DNA from: Chrysopilus asiliformis | Lineage: Eukaryota; Arthropoda; Insecta; Diptera; Rhagionidae | Direction of reading: 5' to 3' | DNA: 64,000 nucleotides | Assembly: GCA_964034945.1 (NCBI GenBank) | Contig: OZ035961.1 | Location: forward strand, 12,287,001 to 12,351,000 | Shown here: piece by piece, positions 11,700 to 24,927 of the stretch | Position numbering within the stretch: the first letter of the stretch is position 1 | How the letters are laid out: each line of letters begins with the position of its first letter | Notes under the pieces: generated by a model | Told to the model about the DNA's origin: nothing | Databases searched by the model: none | Seen by the model: only the letters and a program-made list of their open reading frames with translations | Program-made: the position numbers and the translations under genes

Positions 11700-14600
11700 A
11701 ACCGAGGAAAAATCCTTGAAATTTTAAATGGCAAAAAAATGCCCTTTTTCATTTGGTTTACGCTATTTAGTTGAGGTTGAGAATAGCAAAACTTTTGATA
11801 GAGATTTCACTGTGCGAGTGAAATAAAATATGTTACGAAATTTTAAGCCATTTGTGGCTTTTTTTGGGGATAAGATTTCCCGCCTTCTATTTGACTCCAT
11901 TCTAAAATACAACTCAGTTCGTCTTTTGGCTTTTTAGCAATCCAAATGAAACTGGAGGCTTTTCGAAATTCGACTCCAAAACCAAGTTTGGAAAATGCTT
12001 TTTAAACTTTTCAGATTGTTTGTGTGCACTTTTTGCAACACACAAACCGAAATAAAATGTACCACAGCATTTTTTCTATATACAATATAAATTTAGATGT
12101 TAAGCCAATGGGGTTTAGCTCCAAAGGATCAAATTCTTTTTAACCCTTTGTCTGAATTCTCATTTTTGTTTTTTTGTTGAAGTTTTCCTTTTAAACACAA
12201 GAAAACAGCAAGAAACCCCTTTTAAGGTTTAGAATTTCGGTTTTCTTTTAGTTACCATGCTTAGAGAGCTCCAGGGATTTCTGCTATTTTCACACGAGAT
12301 TTTAAGTAGAAGGAAAGTTTAAAAAGTTTATAGGAGAAACTGTGGAAACTTGAATATCCTTTGATTTTGGAATCAGATTGGTGTCTAATTCCTGATACCT
12401 TTATTGACAAGAAGTAAGATGGAACTAAAAAAGAAAACTTAAGGAGTTTGGCGACGTTACATGCGCTAAAATCTGAACTCGGTATGGATTGTCGAATTTG
12501 TATAATATTTAGAATTTAAACAATTGATATAAATAAGTTCTCGGAAGAATTTCTATAGAAAATAAAGGTATTATGACGACTGATTTCCGATTACATTGGA
12601 ATGGAAAATTTAAAGATATATTCTCGGTTAAATTTTAGCAGACGAAGGAAATGTCCATAAATTGCATTTATTTCATTTTATGCATTAATTGTGTTTTCCT
12701 TCCCTTTGAATTTTTCATAAAATTTCAGATCAATCGTTCAAGTGGTTTTCGCGTTAAAATGGCTGAAGTCGTCTAAGGAGATGCTCCAGCAAATACGTTC
12801 TACTGATTTTAGGCTTTTTGAGTATCGCCTCTCTATTCGACACACTTTGGCGTGATTATTTGTATGGAGTTTAGTACCGCGGTTTGACTACCATGGGTTC
12901 CACCCTCTCTAAAATTGTCACACGATTTTTTTTTTGACAATCCCTACGATAAGCTTGCTTTTGGCTAAGATTTTGTACTTTCTTTTCCACGATTTTCCAC
13001 GGTATTTGTTTTCCCAAGCTAATATCAAAAAACAAAGAGGAAATTTTTGCCAGATATCAAATGTTTTTCTTGCCAGTCTCGCAACATTTCACTCTATCCG
13101 CGGATTTATTCTACTTTAGAAAATTATTTTTCGTGTGAAATAAAAAAAAAACACAACTAAAAGCTTCCTTTTTGCAGCATAGGATCAAAAAATATCCGTA
13201 CATTTCTCTGTTAATCAAACAGCCACATAACCAGTGGCTACTGATTCATCCCAGCCGTGTACCACTTTGCATGAATCAACAATATCCTTAAACATTTGCC
13301 ATTTGAATCGCACTGAAGTGTGTGTTGATACAGTATACGTTAATATTTGCATCGAAAAAGCAAAACATACGAACACCCTTTTTGTCATAGAACCGGAATA
13401 TACCTTTATATTTCATACATATCCCTTATTTCATATCTCCTTCCTTAACAAAGAAATGGTATGCGTGGTGGTTTATGCCGGGTCATACTTTATTGAAGCT
13501 ACTTTATTTTATATATTATCCAAGATTATGAGAACGAGTAGATAAATATCGCTAGCAGGCCCATTTCAACGTTTCTGCCATTTCGGTTCGCAATAAGTTT
13601 CAAGCGAACAGAAACTGAACAAACTTTGACTGGCATATGAAAAATTACCTGTGCCACTGGGAAAAATTATTTATTTTCATGCTTTAACAGCTTTCACTAG
13701 AGATTTTAAATTCATTATTTATACTTTGTGATTTGTTTTTTAATGCTCTTTCTTTATACTAATTTAATTTGGAAATTCTGTACCAGGTGAAAGAATCATA
13801 AGATTTTTTATAGAAATATTAAAGTTGATTAAACACTGAAGAGTTGTTAAATTTTGATGCGTTTTTGGGGTACGAAAAAGGTTTTGATTTTTATACGCAT
13901 TACTGGTTGCTGTGATCCAGATCGCTTCACTGACAAATTCCCTAAAGCCGAGAAAAGTCCTTGCAACTGTCTAAGAAATAACGTAGGCGTGAGTTGACGA
14001 GCAGAGGATGGAGAGATTTCTTTAATGGAAAATGCTTGCCTAGGAGCTCCTTCATCTAGCACAATGAACCATTTCCCAATCGGTTCAACGGTTTAAAAGT
14101 TATCTGGTAAGGGATACCGAATGAAAAAGGGGCAAGCGGGTTTATATAACGTTTTATATCGTATATTCTGCAAGCAGATCTGCCCGTATACACAACTTCT
14201 TTCAAACCGATTAAGCAGTTTTCATATTTTGATTTTTGTGATGCCGTGTTTTTGAAAAAGAAAAAAAAATGATTAATTAATTAACAAAGCTCGTTTAAAA
14301 GTAGTGTATAAAATCTTCTAAATATTTCCAATCTTCCCTATAATTTTCTAAGCGACTTTGCCATTAAAAAAGCCTTTGACTTCGTAAATATCACCGAATT
14401 TTACTAAAATATTTAAATCTAGTAGATAATGGCTAAAGGATAGTTAATCTATTTACACTAGAATCTTTTTTAATTTCCCCTTAATTAATTTGCACTAAAG
14501 TTTCACTCTTTTAAACGTATTAAACACACATACAGATCGAATTAATGTGATTGGATGTTTCCTAAAGGAAATAGACGAAACTCAATTCAATACTTCTGTT

Positions 14601-15249
14601 GTCTGAATCTCTAGGGTAAAACCGAATTTCTGAGATTTCTTTGAGTGGGGACAGATCTAAGGATGAAGAGGGCATTTACTTCTTGGTCCATTCATCCCAT
14701 CGAAGGATTAAATTACTATAGTCTAATTGTTCCCTGGATTCATTCATAGAATATAGTCTGTCTGGTGATCTTTTTTGTATTTTCATCCAAATGCCAGAGT
14801 CAAATTTCTATGGATGCAAATGGAAAAAGGAAAATTTCCGAATTAATTAAAATATTCGAATTGCATTCAATTGAATAGAAAAGTTTGTTTAAAGTTTTGC
14901 ATCAGTTTGAATTATCTGCAAAAAAAAAAGGAATTTAGACAAAGTTTTATATCAAAGGGCGGCTGTAAAAAAAAACATTTTTTTAGAAAATTTTGTAAAC
15001 ATATATATCAGATTTCAATTTTAATTGGAAGCCAGAATTTGATTTTGTATTACTTTCCATTCAATTTGATTGTAAAATAACTTCAATTCAATTTACATTT
15101 ATTTGTTGATCCGATTAATACTTCAATCACATCCATTTATTTATGGATTGTTTGTTTTTGGACCTGAAACATTCCTTTATGAAATCGGATCATTTAATTA
15201 GTCAATTGGTAAGGATATCAAGTCCTTTGTGTTGCTTTGACATTATTAC
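11700..15249. other. Non-coding; no gene seen
   Basis: AT-rich. A 9-bp hairpin lies at 12018-12047 (GTTTGTGTG with CACACAAAC). About 14040-14260 has the wording of insect dispersed repeats (phrases like AATCGGTTCAACGG) but no clear ends. No gene supported. Confidence 0.5.
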
Positions 15250-15835
15250 TTTCTTATACGAAGTATAATAAAGTATTGTATTCATAAAAAATTTCGACCT
15301 CCAAATTTTGTCCACAAAAACACTTCTCAAGCACTCTTGAGTCGATTACAAAAACTGTCATTCTGTCTGACAAGATTTCTTTAAAACTACTAGATTTCGA
15401 GAAATTGTACGAGCCATGAAATTTTATTGGCATTTTGGGTTCTGAAATGGGACTATCCTATCAACTTTTGGTGAAAATCCGTTAACCGGAGGTAAACAAA
15501 ATGGCGGCTTATTAAAAATCGCAATTTCCTTTTTCGCGATTTACTCCGAAACTACGGATTTTTCGATAGTCTTTATATGACAAAACTTGAAGAGAATAAA
15601 ATTTTCTAGACTTTTGTCTTATTTCAGCCGTTACCATATTTCAAAACAAGTATTAAAGATATTAAAATTCTCTACATTTTTGCCATTCACCGTAAATCGA
15701 TATCTTTTACCGCTTTTGAGATATTTCAGATTTTGTAAAAAAGAATCATGTTTTTATAATAAGCTAATATTTTATGTATCGTGTTTTGGTGTAAATTTCG
15801 CAAGACCGTAGATTTTGTATAAGCAAGTCATTTGC
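15250..15835 (+). repeat. Dispersed repeat family A, copy 1
   Basis: It begins with TTTCTTATACGAAGTATAAT followed by AAAGTATTGTATTCAT, and shares this and the following text (CACTC(T/C)TGAGTCGATT and a CTGTCTG-rich stretch) with 33770-33960. The downstream part has wording similar to 24350-24680 (an ATGGCG block, then CCGAAACTA). No coding capacity. It looks like a degraded interspersed repeat of unknown class. Confidence 0.65.
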
Positions 15836-16475
15836 TGTTCACATCAGATAATTAATCCTATTGTCAGGTATTTGATATTTATTCGTCGAACAAGTTTCAA
15901 TTCCATACTCTTTGAATTTGTGATGTTTAATGGCTTCAATATACGATGCCTGCGGTTAATTGTATTACGATAAGTGAAGTCTATAAATTTGGGAACATTT
16001 TAATCCGATAGATTTAGATATGTTTCAATGTGGATAAAGCCTTAGGTGAATTTCTCTCTTTTGTGTTAAAACTGTCAAATGCAGGTAACTTAGCAATTTT
16101 GATATGCCTTGAACATAAACTGATAAGCAATTATTAATTTAAAAAAAATACTTTACTAATACATACTTCCCTATGTAGTTGAAACTAACTTGCGTAGTCC
16201 AGAGATTTTCTTTGATCTTTCACATACTTTTTTTTCGAATTCATGTCACTTTTAAGTCTTTTATAAAAACTTATTAAAAGTTAAAAAAAAAAGTATTTAA
16301 CTTTTCAATACAGTAACTGAATATGTCTATCAACCCAAATATAATTTGGACAAACTAAAAAAAACTTTTTGAAAAAGTTTAATGTAACATTTTCCGGTCC
16401 AAGTAATTTACAAACATATTTTCTAGCACAGTAAAACATTATTAGTGGCTAATATCGCTTCTTAAGGTGCCGCTC

Positions 16476-16831
16476 CATATGAGAGTAAATACGCAAGTAA
16501 CTCTCAAAAACTATCGAAAGTTACTCGCAGGAGGTTGTCCATTTGAGAGTTAATTTCGGCGATTTTTCTCTTTTCAAGACCAATATCTTGCTTTGGCGAG
16601 TTCTCGAGAGCTACTAGCGAAATTCAAACGCCGTTCGTATCTGGCGAGCTACTCTCCGAGAGTTCAGTGGGTGCGTGTCGACTAGAGAGTAGAATCCCTT
16701 TTGACAGCTCGCAGAAACTAGCTCGCGAGTTTTTGCGAGTTTCTGCGACCGACTCTCAGAGACGTGTCCATTTGCGAGTAGCTGCTATCGAGAGGTTCTC
16801 GCCGGCATTTACTCTCATGTGGAGCGGCACA
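16476..16831 (-). mobile_element. TTAA-associated MITE, copy 2
   Basis: This 356-bp copy is inverted relative to copy 1. TTAA (16472-16475) lies directly left of GGTGCCGCTCC. The right terminus GGAGCGGCACA is followed by TTTA (16832-16835), one base off TTAA. This supports a TTAA target duplication, which is diagnostic of the piggyBac superfamily, although the GGTGCC start is not the usual CCC-type piggyBac end. Confidence 0.85.
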
Positions 16832-16885
16832 TTTACAAAAGCCTACTAGCATTTGAAGTGTACAGCTCGAATCTACAACTAACCT

Positions 16886-17295
16886 CTGGAGCCCAATGAA
16901 CGCAACGCGAACGCAGCTGCAACTCTGTGAACTGTCACGCAGCGCAACATTTCAGCGGCAGAGCTCAGTGGCATCTCGTGAAGTAGTACAAGTGACATAA
17001 TATAAAGTGGTATAAAGTTGGCAAAATTACAAAAATGGATAATTTTGAAGCGATAATTTGTTTTGTTGGTTTTTATCTTTGTTATTTGCACTAAGGCTAT
17101 CAATTTTTCCTCGAACGACATTTCCCCAACCTCACTTTATGAACTGTTGACGCAGAATTCTGCGGCAAAGTTAGAAGTTTGCAAACTTTTGCGTTGTAGT
17201 TGCGTTCATTGCGTTCTCTGTGCTCACTTCAAATGATTTCTATGGAACAAACTGGTGACAGTTTCTGCGTTCGCGTTGCGTTCATTGGGCTCCAG
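16886..17295. mobile_element. 410-bp MITE with perfect 31-bp terminal inverted repeats
   Basis: Positions 16886-16916 and 17265-17295 are exact inverted copies over 31 bases, starting CTGGAGCCCAATGAACGC. An inner partial copy of the GTTGCGTTCATTGCG motif lies near 17190-17215. No open frame of note and no clear target duplication, so the superfamily is unresolved. It sits only 55 bases right of MITE copy 2. The intact ends suggest it is young. Confidence 0.85.
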
Positions 17296-17882
17296 ACATA
17301 TAGTTTTACAGACGTCCCTCGATTTTCGACGTTTTTGGGTGAGCCAGATGGCGTGATTTTTCGATGTGTATCAAGATCTTGTAATTTGTTCTGTAATTTT
17401 TAATGTATCTACTTGGTGGAAATATTGCTGAAATTAGGCGTGGCAACACAATAGAAAATAACATGCAGCATGCGTCTTTTGTACTGCGCTACCCAATAGG
17501 TTGCAATCGTAGTCAAACCATACTGATCAGTTTCGATGCTTCGCAGCACAGAGTCTCAGTTTTTCTTTTTTTGACAGTTCCATTTGCGTTTGCTTTGCCT
17601 TGAAAATATTTTTGTGAGTTTTTCTTTGTACAAAATTTTTTACGTCACAAAATGTTAAAAATTCAGTGGTAGCAGCAGCTTGTTTATCCCTTACATTGTT
17701 GATGAGGATAAAATGTCGTTGTCGCCTGCGGTTACAAAAACCAAACAATGAATTTAGTTTGGAAATGTGAAAAATCCAGTTCAAAATGTCAATTTCTGCT
17801 GCTACTTCTGGGTCCAACAAAGTAGCGCTGCAAAAGTTTTAACCCGATGAAACTTTTTCTGGCAACGGCTACTTTTCAATTT

Positions 17883-18075
17883 TTGTGTTCACACGTATCT
17901 GCTTTTTGGAAATACTGCGACTGTTTTAAAAACACAAAAATGAACTACATCAGGATGTTAGGCATGACAAAGGATTTTGGTTTCCGCATGTCCTTCCATC
18001 TATTTGTGTTTTCACACGTATCTGCTTTTTAAGCTGCGCAGCATTTGGAAATACTCCGACTGTTTCAAAAACTGC
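17883..18075 (+). repeat. Duplicated segment split by a copy of repeat family B
   Basis: A segment with TGTGTTCACACGTATCTGC and an AAATACT(G/C)CGACTGTTT block occurs at 17883-17932 and again at 18004-18073. Between them lies a block of about 75 bases (17931-18007) that matches 20034-20111, with 44 bases identical (17964-18007 and 20068-20111). The second copy of the duplication has about 16 extra bases with GCTGCGCAGC. Confidence 0.8.
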
Positions 18076-18089
18076 GCAGTTTTCTGAGT

Positions 18090-20030
18090 TGTAGATGCCT
18101 TTAGATATTCCGCATGCACATAATACAGTTTTTCGTCATGCGGCGCAGTAAAAGTAGCAAAGCTGTTCGGGATAAATTAAACTAAAACTTTGGTAGCGTG
18201 ATTGCGGTACTAACTCAAAAAAAGCAGAGAAGAGGATTCCAAAAGACAATATTTATATTTAGCGTGAAATATTTTTTGGACAGTCTAAGCACATTCTTAT
18301 TTAATTTTATAAAGCTTAATTTCAACTAATTTTAAGCATGAAATAAAATCTAAAGCGCTCTAATAAATTAAGAAAAATTTGAATATACCAAAGAAATCCA
18401 AAAAAAAACATCAGCATCTTGAAAATCCCTCATCAAAATCAATTAATCTTGTTCTGTATATAAAATGGCCTAAAAGGATTTCATTGTTCAGAGTAAGCAA
18501 AAAAAAAGGAAAAAATTCAAATCTAGAAGCTGAATTTAACTACGTTTCATTTGGCAGTAGAAAGCCTAAACGATCATTAACAGTTATTTGGAAAATCTCC
18601 CCCTAATTAACAGAAAAATTAGAGGCTTTTAGTCTACTTAACTGAAATGAATCTCCAAATGAAAAGGGGTGGAAAATTCGAATCCATAAGTTGCGAATCC
18701 TCGATAACTGCTTCAGTAAACACTTTTTTCCAGGAATAACTAACGGCTGGTGAAATCTTACAATATGGACTCCATCAATCGTCAAACTATATGACTATAT
18801 AGAAATCAAGGACATCAGGGTTTTTGGAAAAATAATGGAGGGAAATAATCGAAATGGAACCAAATAAGGTCTCAGAAGGCAATTAATTATTGCCAAAATG
18901 TCCTACTGAAAAATTACCAACTTCAATTTGGAATGTTTTTTTTTCCTGGAGGGTTTTCCCCATTTCCGGCACTCTGTTTGCCCATAGCTAAAAGTATGCC
19001 TTAATGATGAAAAGAAAAACTTATTATTTGATCAAAACCATTTTAAAGCAGTTTTTCCATCTGTGAATTTTTTTTTTGTTTTTTCATATTCTAACTTGAA
19101 CTTTAAACATTATTTAACTTTGAAAATTACCATAAAGTTCTTAATTTTGAAATATGAGTAGTGAGATGCATCCTCATAATTTATTAATGTACATGTTCCA
19201 TGCAGGAACACAATAAATATTGCATCGTCTTTTATATTCAGTGTGCCTTGGGTACAATTTTAAAACTTTTAGTATCGGTAAACCGTAAATACGCTCCAGA
19301 GAGCATTATATCTTAGATGAGGTTTTGCTTTGACTCGAAGTTTAAAGTAAGCTTAAAATAAAGTTGTGCAAATAAAACAAGAAGCAGAAAAATAAACGTT
19401 TATTTAACAAACAGGTAAATCCATTAACTGAGATACTGTACATGCCAGGATGGTTTTATCATTATTTCCTTGGTCCTCTATATACTTTTCTATGGCAAAT
19501 TAAGCCAGGATGGATACAGCGAAGGAGTAGTTTGTAAATCATATATAATCCACTTGAATAACTAGAAAAATAATTTCTCCAAAGGAGTTAATTTATTATA
19601 GGGTATTCTGTACTTAAATTTTTTACTAGTTTTTATTATTTAAAATGCCTCGTTCCCCAGAAAAATTACAATTTATAAAATATTGCCGGGGTATTTGTTT
19701 TTCTAAATTTTTAAGACACCGAATATTTTCTCAGAGATTTTTTTTTCTACACGTAGATACCTAACATAATTACATATTTTTATATGATGGTATTTTCTAC
19801 AGTTTCTAAGAAAAAAGGGATAATCACATTTAGTCCGTTTTAGTTTTTTTTATACCGTAATTATTACCTATGTGGCTAATTTTTATACTGTAAGCAGGCA
19901 GTATTACGGAATTTAAGTTCCATTTTTCAGATTCAGCAATGGACAAACATTAGACTTTTATTCTCTGTATGATATATCATATAAAAATATTTTAGATATA
20001 GAATACAGTTTGCAACACATCGAACCCATC
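18090..20030. other. Non-coding; no gene seen
   Basis: AT-rich sequence without recognisable features beyond short homopolymers. Confidence 0.5.
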
Positions 20031-20033
20031 ATC

Positions 20034-20470
20034 GGACACAAAAATAAACTACACCAGGGTGGTAGGGATGACAAAGGATTTTGGTTTCCGCATGTCCTTC
20101 CATCTATTTGTCCGTATGTCTGCCTGTCGGTTTGTCTGCCTGTCCCTAAACACCATAAATTTGGAAAGGATTGAGCTAGAGACCTAAACTTTTGTATAGT
20201 CACGTTTTTCGTAAGTGACTAGGCTAAGTTCTTGAACGGACAAAATTGGACCATTCCTTCCCCCTCCCCCATACAAACGAAATAATTTTTCGAAACTTTC
20301 TCGAAAACGGTGAGTTATATTGAAAAATTTATAACGGCAAAATGTGTTTAGATTATGATGTTACATAACTGTTCCGTACATCACAATCCAATCGGACCAT
20401 TCCTTTCCCCCTCTCCTATACAAATATATTGTTTTAATAAACATTTTATATAGAGTATTTGACGATTGGC
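20034..20470 (+). repeat. Dispersed repeat family B, copy 1
   Basis: The first 78 bases match the block at 17931-18007. The following text (CTAAGTTCTTGAACGG, then ACCATTCCTTCCCCCTC, then GAGTATTTGACGATTGGCC) recurs in the same order at 55309-55720. No coding capacity. Internal repetition of the ACCATTCCTTYCC phrase about 165 bases apart suggests a tandem substructure. Confidence 0.8.
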
Positions 20471-20474
20471 CCCT

Positions 20475-23400
20475 GGCAATTGTAGCTTTTCTTGTGCTTT
20501 TATAAATATTGATAGCTAACTAATAATTTAATAATTTAAATATCGTCAAATCGCATAAATATCACCTCGATAAAATTGAAAATTATTGATGCGGTATTTT
20601 AAATGATATAACATTAATTATTGTATTACTTTAATTGGAATTTATTCAAAGTGGGAACATTAATTCATCGCATGAATCGTATTCAGAGCTTGATTAATGG
20701 TTGGGATCTAATGAGCTTAAATTGTAACATTTATTATTTAAATGGAGAAGGATCGCTGTACCGGTGGATATTCCCATGAAAAAGATACCCACATATGAAT
20801 GTAAATATTTACAATTGCGTTTAAAGGGTCAATAAAATGTTTTTCTACTTATACTCATTTGAAATTCTTTACGACGGATTCAATTAGCCCTTTAGGGAAG
20901 TTGTTTTTTTTCCCTTCTTATGGGCAAAATAAATGTAAATAAAGTCCTTTCCATTATCAGAAGTTAAGTTTCGTACCATTAAAACCAACCCATTTTTTCC
21001 ACAAAATTAAAATTCGGGAACAAAACATGTCGAAGAGAAATTGTTGGTAGCGTATTCAATGGTGTATCCTTTTTTTATCTCGCGAATTACATCAAAATCG
21101 TATAGAACGTGAAACATAGAAACGCGTCCTGTGGTCCAAATGTTGGCTATGCTAACAGAACCCATACTGGTTGAGCTGGGAACAACTACATACTATGGTT
21201 GACCAAAAAGGTTACCACATTTATGCCATTACCGACTCCATTTGCGATAAGTCCCGCCACTCCCATCGCCTAGAAAATGTTGAAAAACGCCTCAGGGTTG
21301 ATGGGGGCTGTACGTTGGCCAGGATCCTCTGTGGTTATGAGTGGCTAACATACAAGAAGTATATTCAAAAAATAAATTTACATGGCAAAAGTGGAGATTA
21401 ACCCTCAAGACTGTGCTAACAGCATTTGTTGCTGACGGAGGGTTGGGGGACATAAATAGTATATAGCAGTATAGAAACAAAAATCGTTCATAAAGCATTA
21501 TCACATACAACTAAACGCCACACCATATGGTAAGATACAAACGGGTAAATTCATCTAGAAAATTGCGCTATCGCAGATGACTTCTAAATGGATTTCAATT
21601 CGTGCAGAGAATGCTCCACATATTCACATATGTCTGTTAAATGGAGAATGAATGTCAAATGGAACGGAGCGAATTTCTAAACCTAAAAAACGGTACATGA
21701 TCATCCCCTGTTCGGGTACACAGCAAGCAGTAGTAGAAGGTGGCCGTAAATCCAAATCTCGTTCGCCGTTAAAAAAGGAGATACGATATTCTGTTGCTTT
21801 AGCAGTTCTGCTCCATTTCATTGGATTCGTCTTTCCCTTTGCACAACCCGATTTAAAATCCTCCATCGCCAGCATCATCAACTTCAGAGACATAATCGGG
21901 ATCAACCGGGACTTCTCGTAGTATTTCCAGAAAGTATACCAGCAGCATCAGCGCAATTGTGCAAAACTAGGGGAAAAATTTACGTATGAGGAGCGGATAA
22001 TGTTAAAATTGCTGCACAGCAACGACCTCCGTTTTAGTTCAAATTATATAATGGGGTTGTTAATTAAACAAAAAGTGATTGCGAGTAAAAACAATGTCAC
22101 TTGCTCGATGGTTCGTTAACATTTACTTTGTTTTTGTTGCTTTTTCTGTCTTATTTTGGTTGGAACATCATTTCAAAAACCGGGAGTCCCGATTATGTTT
22201 GTGTCCGCCTGCATACCATAAAACAGAATTGTCGCAATATCCAAAAACTCATCGAAATGGGGGTAGATTTCCTCCCGGTTTTTGAACTTGTATTTCAAAT
22301 GACATGAAATTTTAACTGAAGTGCGGAAGTACTTTTTGGAGTACCGATAAAAACTTGCGAATCAGACTATTTCCAACCTGTATAATTTTTAAAAAGCCAT
22401 TGTCGATAGTGTAAATTGCAACTGCGGAACCTAATAAATCATGACCTATTTAACAAATAAAACTTTTTAGAAAAGTAGTTCGAAAAGGAGAAAGGACTTT
22501 TCCACATGACTTACCTGAAAAATTCAAATTTCCTGATTATTTATGTCTTTTTAGATGCCCAAATTAAAGAAAATATGTCAAAAGATGTCAGTTTGGCTCA
22601 ATTGGAAAGCATTCAGCATGTAAGCCAGAAGTTGTAGAATTACACTCAACATGCTTTCTCGAAACTAGAGGTTATAGCTACTGTTTGGTTCTAACCACAC
22701 CATCATTTTGTCTGCGGTGTACTGTGACGGCGGTCTAACAACACATGAAGGGAAGGGTTGACAAGAGGAGAAGGGAGAAGATCCGAAAAGCCTAAAATCA
22801 CAACCTCTAAGATTAAAAAAAAAACCAAGGACTAAACAATCAATTTCCACCTGGAAATGAAATGAATTTCTTCATTTATTTGATACCAATGATTCAATGA
22901 TACCAAAGATCGATACCAATATTCAACAGTATGATAAAATAAATTAAATCCCCTACTGAACACTTTCCGAATGCTGTATTTTTACCAAGTGTGAGTAGAT
23001 TACATACTTTATTTATATCGGAATTTCGCATTTGGTGTATTTACTGCAAGTTAACCCTCACAATGGTATACTCCAGTTTGGTACGACAAAACCAGGTAAA
23101 TTGTTGATGGATGGTGACCTATTTTTAAATAGTTCTACATCTCATATGACTATGTCTTGATATGGAAGTGAAAGGATTCAAAAGACGATTATCAGCACTA
23201 CAAAAATATGGGAGAATTTTTCACATAAATAAAAATCCAGTAGTGTGGAAAATTCGCTTTCATTTTTCTTTTTAGAAACGACCTGAATTCACTATCCTTC
23301 ACTCAGTTGAAAAATTTCGCTACGTAGACGTATACGGATCAAGAAAGTGTTGTAATCGTTAATGGTTTCATCACAGGAGGGATGGGGTAGATCCGGAATG

Positions 23401-24309
23401 CTTAGGATTTGAAGTACTTAAAGAGAAAATCCAGTGTATATCTGTGTGTATGTTTGTGAGTACAGGCCGATGCATTTCCCGATGGCAATCGTGGAAAATA
23501 AATAAACGGTGGGGTTATCTATCCACCTCAGGTGATAAATGTTCACAGGGAAAACTATTTAATATTTATGTTTTTTTTTAGTTTAAGTTACAAGAATCTT
23601 GGCACAGCAGAATCTTGCATGAGAAACGAAAAATTGAGGCTATGAAAATGATATCGTTTCAACAAAGTTTGCATAACCTAAATATTTTCTTAGCTGCACC
23701 ATTCACCCCGAAGGATTTCCGTTTATCTGACATCAAACCTTGCTCCTTGCCATTACACGTTTCTCTTTCATCTGGATCAATGGTGGCAGATTGAAAGAAG
23801 CTTTCAACATGAAATTGTAGTGACCAAGATGCATACATGAAAATATGCGATAGAGCGAGTTTTGCCCAGGGCAAGGTTTGTAAAAATTCTTATGTGGGTT
23901 TATTCAGTTGTCACAATTAAATTAACGTAGATTTTTATGAAGTTTCTTTTGTTAAATTTTAATTGTGTGTTAAAAGTTGAAAAATCTTACATGTTTTGAT
24001 TCATAATCGCACAAGAAGTTATTCACAAAATCAAACATTAAAAAGGACTCTTCGACAAACTCACGGTGGTTTTAAGCCCCATACAAAAGCTCTCGAAAAA
24101 GTTACGCGTGGGGAGGAGGCTTCCAAAACCCTAAAATTAAAGTGACGTATTTTATGGACAGCCTCTAAAATAAATTACGCGAATCTCCCTGTTACTCCTA
24201 TCTAACAATTTTTGTTTGTGAGAAGCCAGAGTGAAAACTTGCAATCCATGAAAATGTTCAGCCATGGCGAGAGAAAGATATATTTTGTGACAAATTCTTG
24301 TTCTCTTCT
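20475..24309. other. Non-coding; no gene seen
   Basis: Overlapping short frames on both strands near 21171-21510 and 21624-21921 give no recognisable protein. TTAACCCTCA words at about 21402 and 23053 look like piggyBac-type ends but have no partner. Positions 24050-24180 hold a dispersed-repeat phrase (GACGTATTTTATGGACAG) also seen near 27770 and 62730. Confidence 0.45.
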
Positions 24310-24349
24310 TCGAGCGCTTCCCTCAGGAAACACGATCGGGTCGAATGGT

Positions 24350-24680
24350 TTTTAAAGTCAAAACTTCTGAAAGCTAAGAAATTTAACATTTACCGTTTTT
24401 AACCGAAAGTTAGCCAAAAGTGACCAAAATGGCGTCGCTTCCTTTTTTCCCGATTCGTTCCGAAACTAGGCGTTTTTCAATAAAAGTTAAAGACAACCAA
24501 ATTTCATCAACTTTTGTATTTTACTAGAATTCGATATCTCAAACCGTTACCGAGGTATACCGTTATTTTAAAAAATCGTTTTTTTGCGACTACTGACAAA
24601 AACTGACAGTTTTTCGGTGGTTCGATATATGGTATGAATTGGAGAGAATAACTTTCAGGTAAATTTTTTTCATGTTTTTA
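24350..24680 (+). repeat. Probable fragment of repeat family A
   Basis: It resembles the later part of the 15250-15835 copy: an AAAATGGCG block, a CCGAAACTA block and a CCGTTACC block in the same order, with considerable divergence. No ends are defined. Confidence 0.4.
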
Positions 24681-24683
24681 TAA

Positions 24684-24911
24684 GGGTATTCACAGTCCTC
24701 TTTTAATTTTGGGTATTCCGCCACTCGCGGTTGATTCTTGATACCGAATAACCGGGCCGGAAAACACGACTCATGGCATGTCTACAATTACCGAATCCGG
24801 TAATTCATTTTTACATGAACCAAATTACCGTCTCGGTAAAAATCCGTTAAATTTGACTGAATTAGCGAGCGGTAAATTTACTCGCAATTTAAAAGAGGAC
24901 TGTGAATACCC
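24684..24911. mobile_element. 228-bp MITE with 23-bp termini
   Basis: GGGTATTCACAGTCCTCTTT begins the left terminus (24684-24706), and the right terminus (24889-24911) is its exact complement over 23 bases. With one more base outward, the right end reads CAGGGTATTC, which resembles a hAT terminus. No 8-bp duplication could be found, so the class is open. The tRNA-like SINE begins about 17 bases further right. Confidence 0.8.
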
Positions 24912-24927
24912 TGAGTGTAAATTTTTA

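Noticed and set aside
21624..21921. Overlapping frames of 93 (minus) and 89 (plus) codons
   Set aside because: Mirror frames in a less AT-rich patch; neither product resembles a known protein.
22509..22530. Minus-strand CAG-GTAAGT with a short T-rich tract, resembling a recursive site
   Set aside because: The tract is weak and interrupted, and no second donor follows nearby. Kept as the main counter-example to the plus-strand bias.
24640..24662. TTTCAG-GTAAAT on the plus strand
   Set aside because: No pyrimidine tract upstream and a weak donor.
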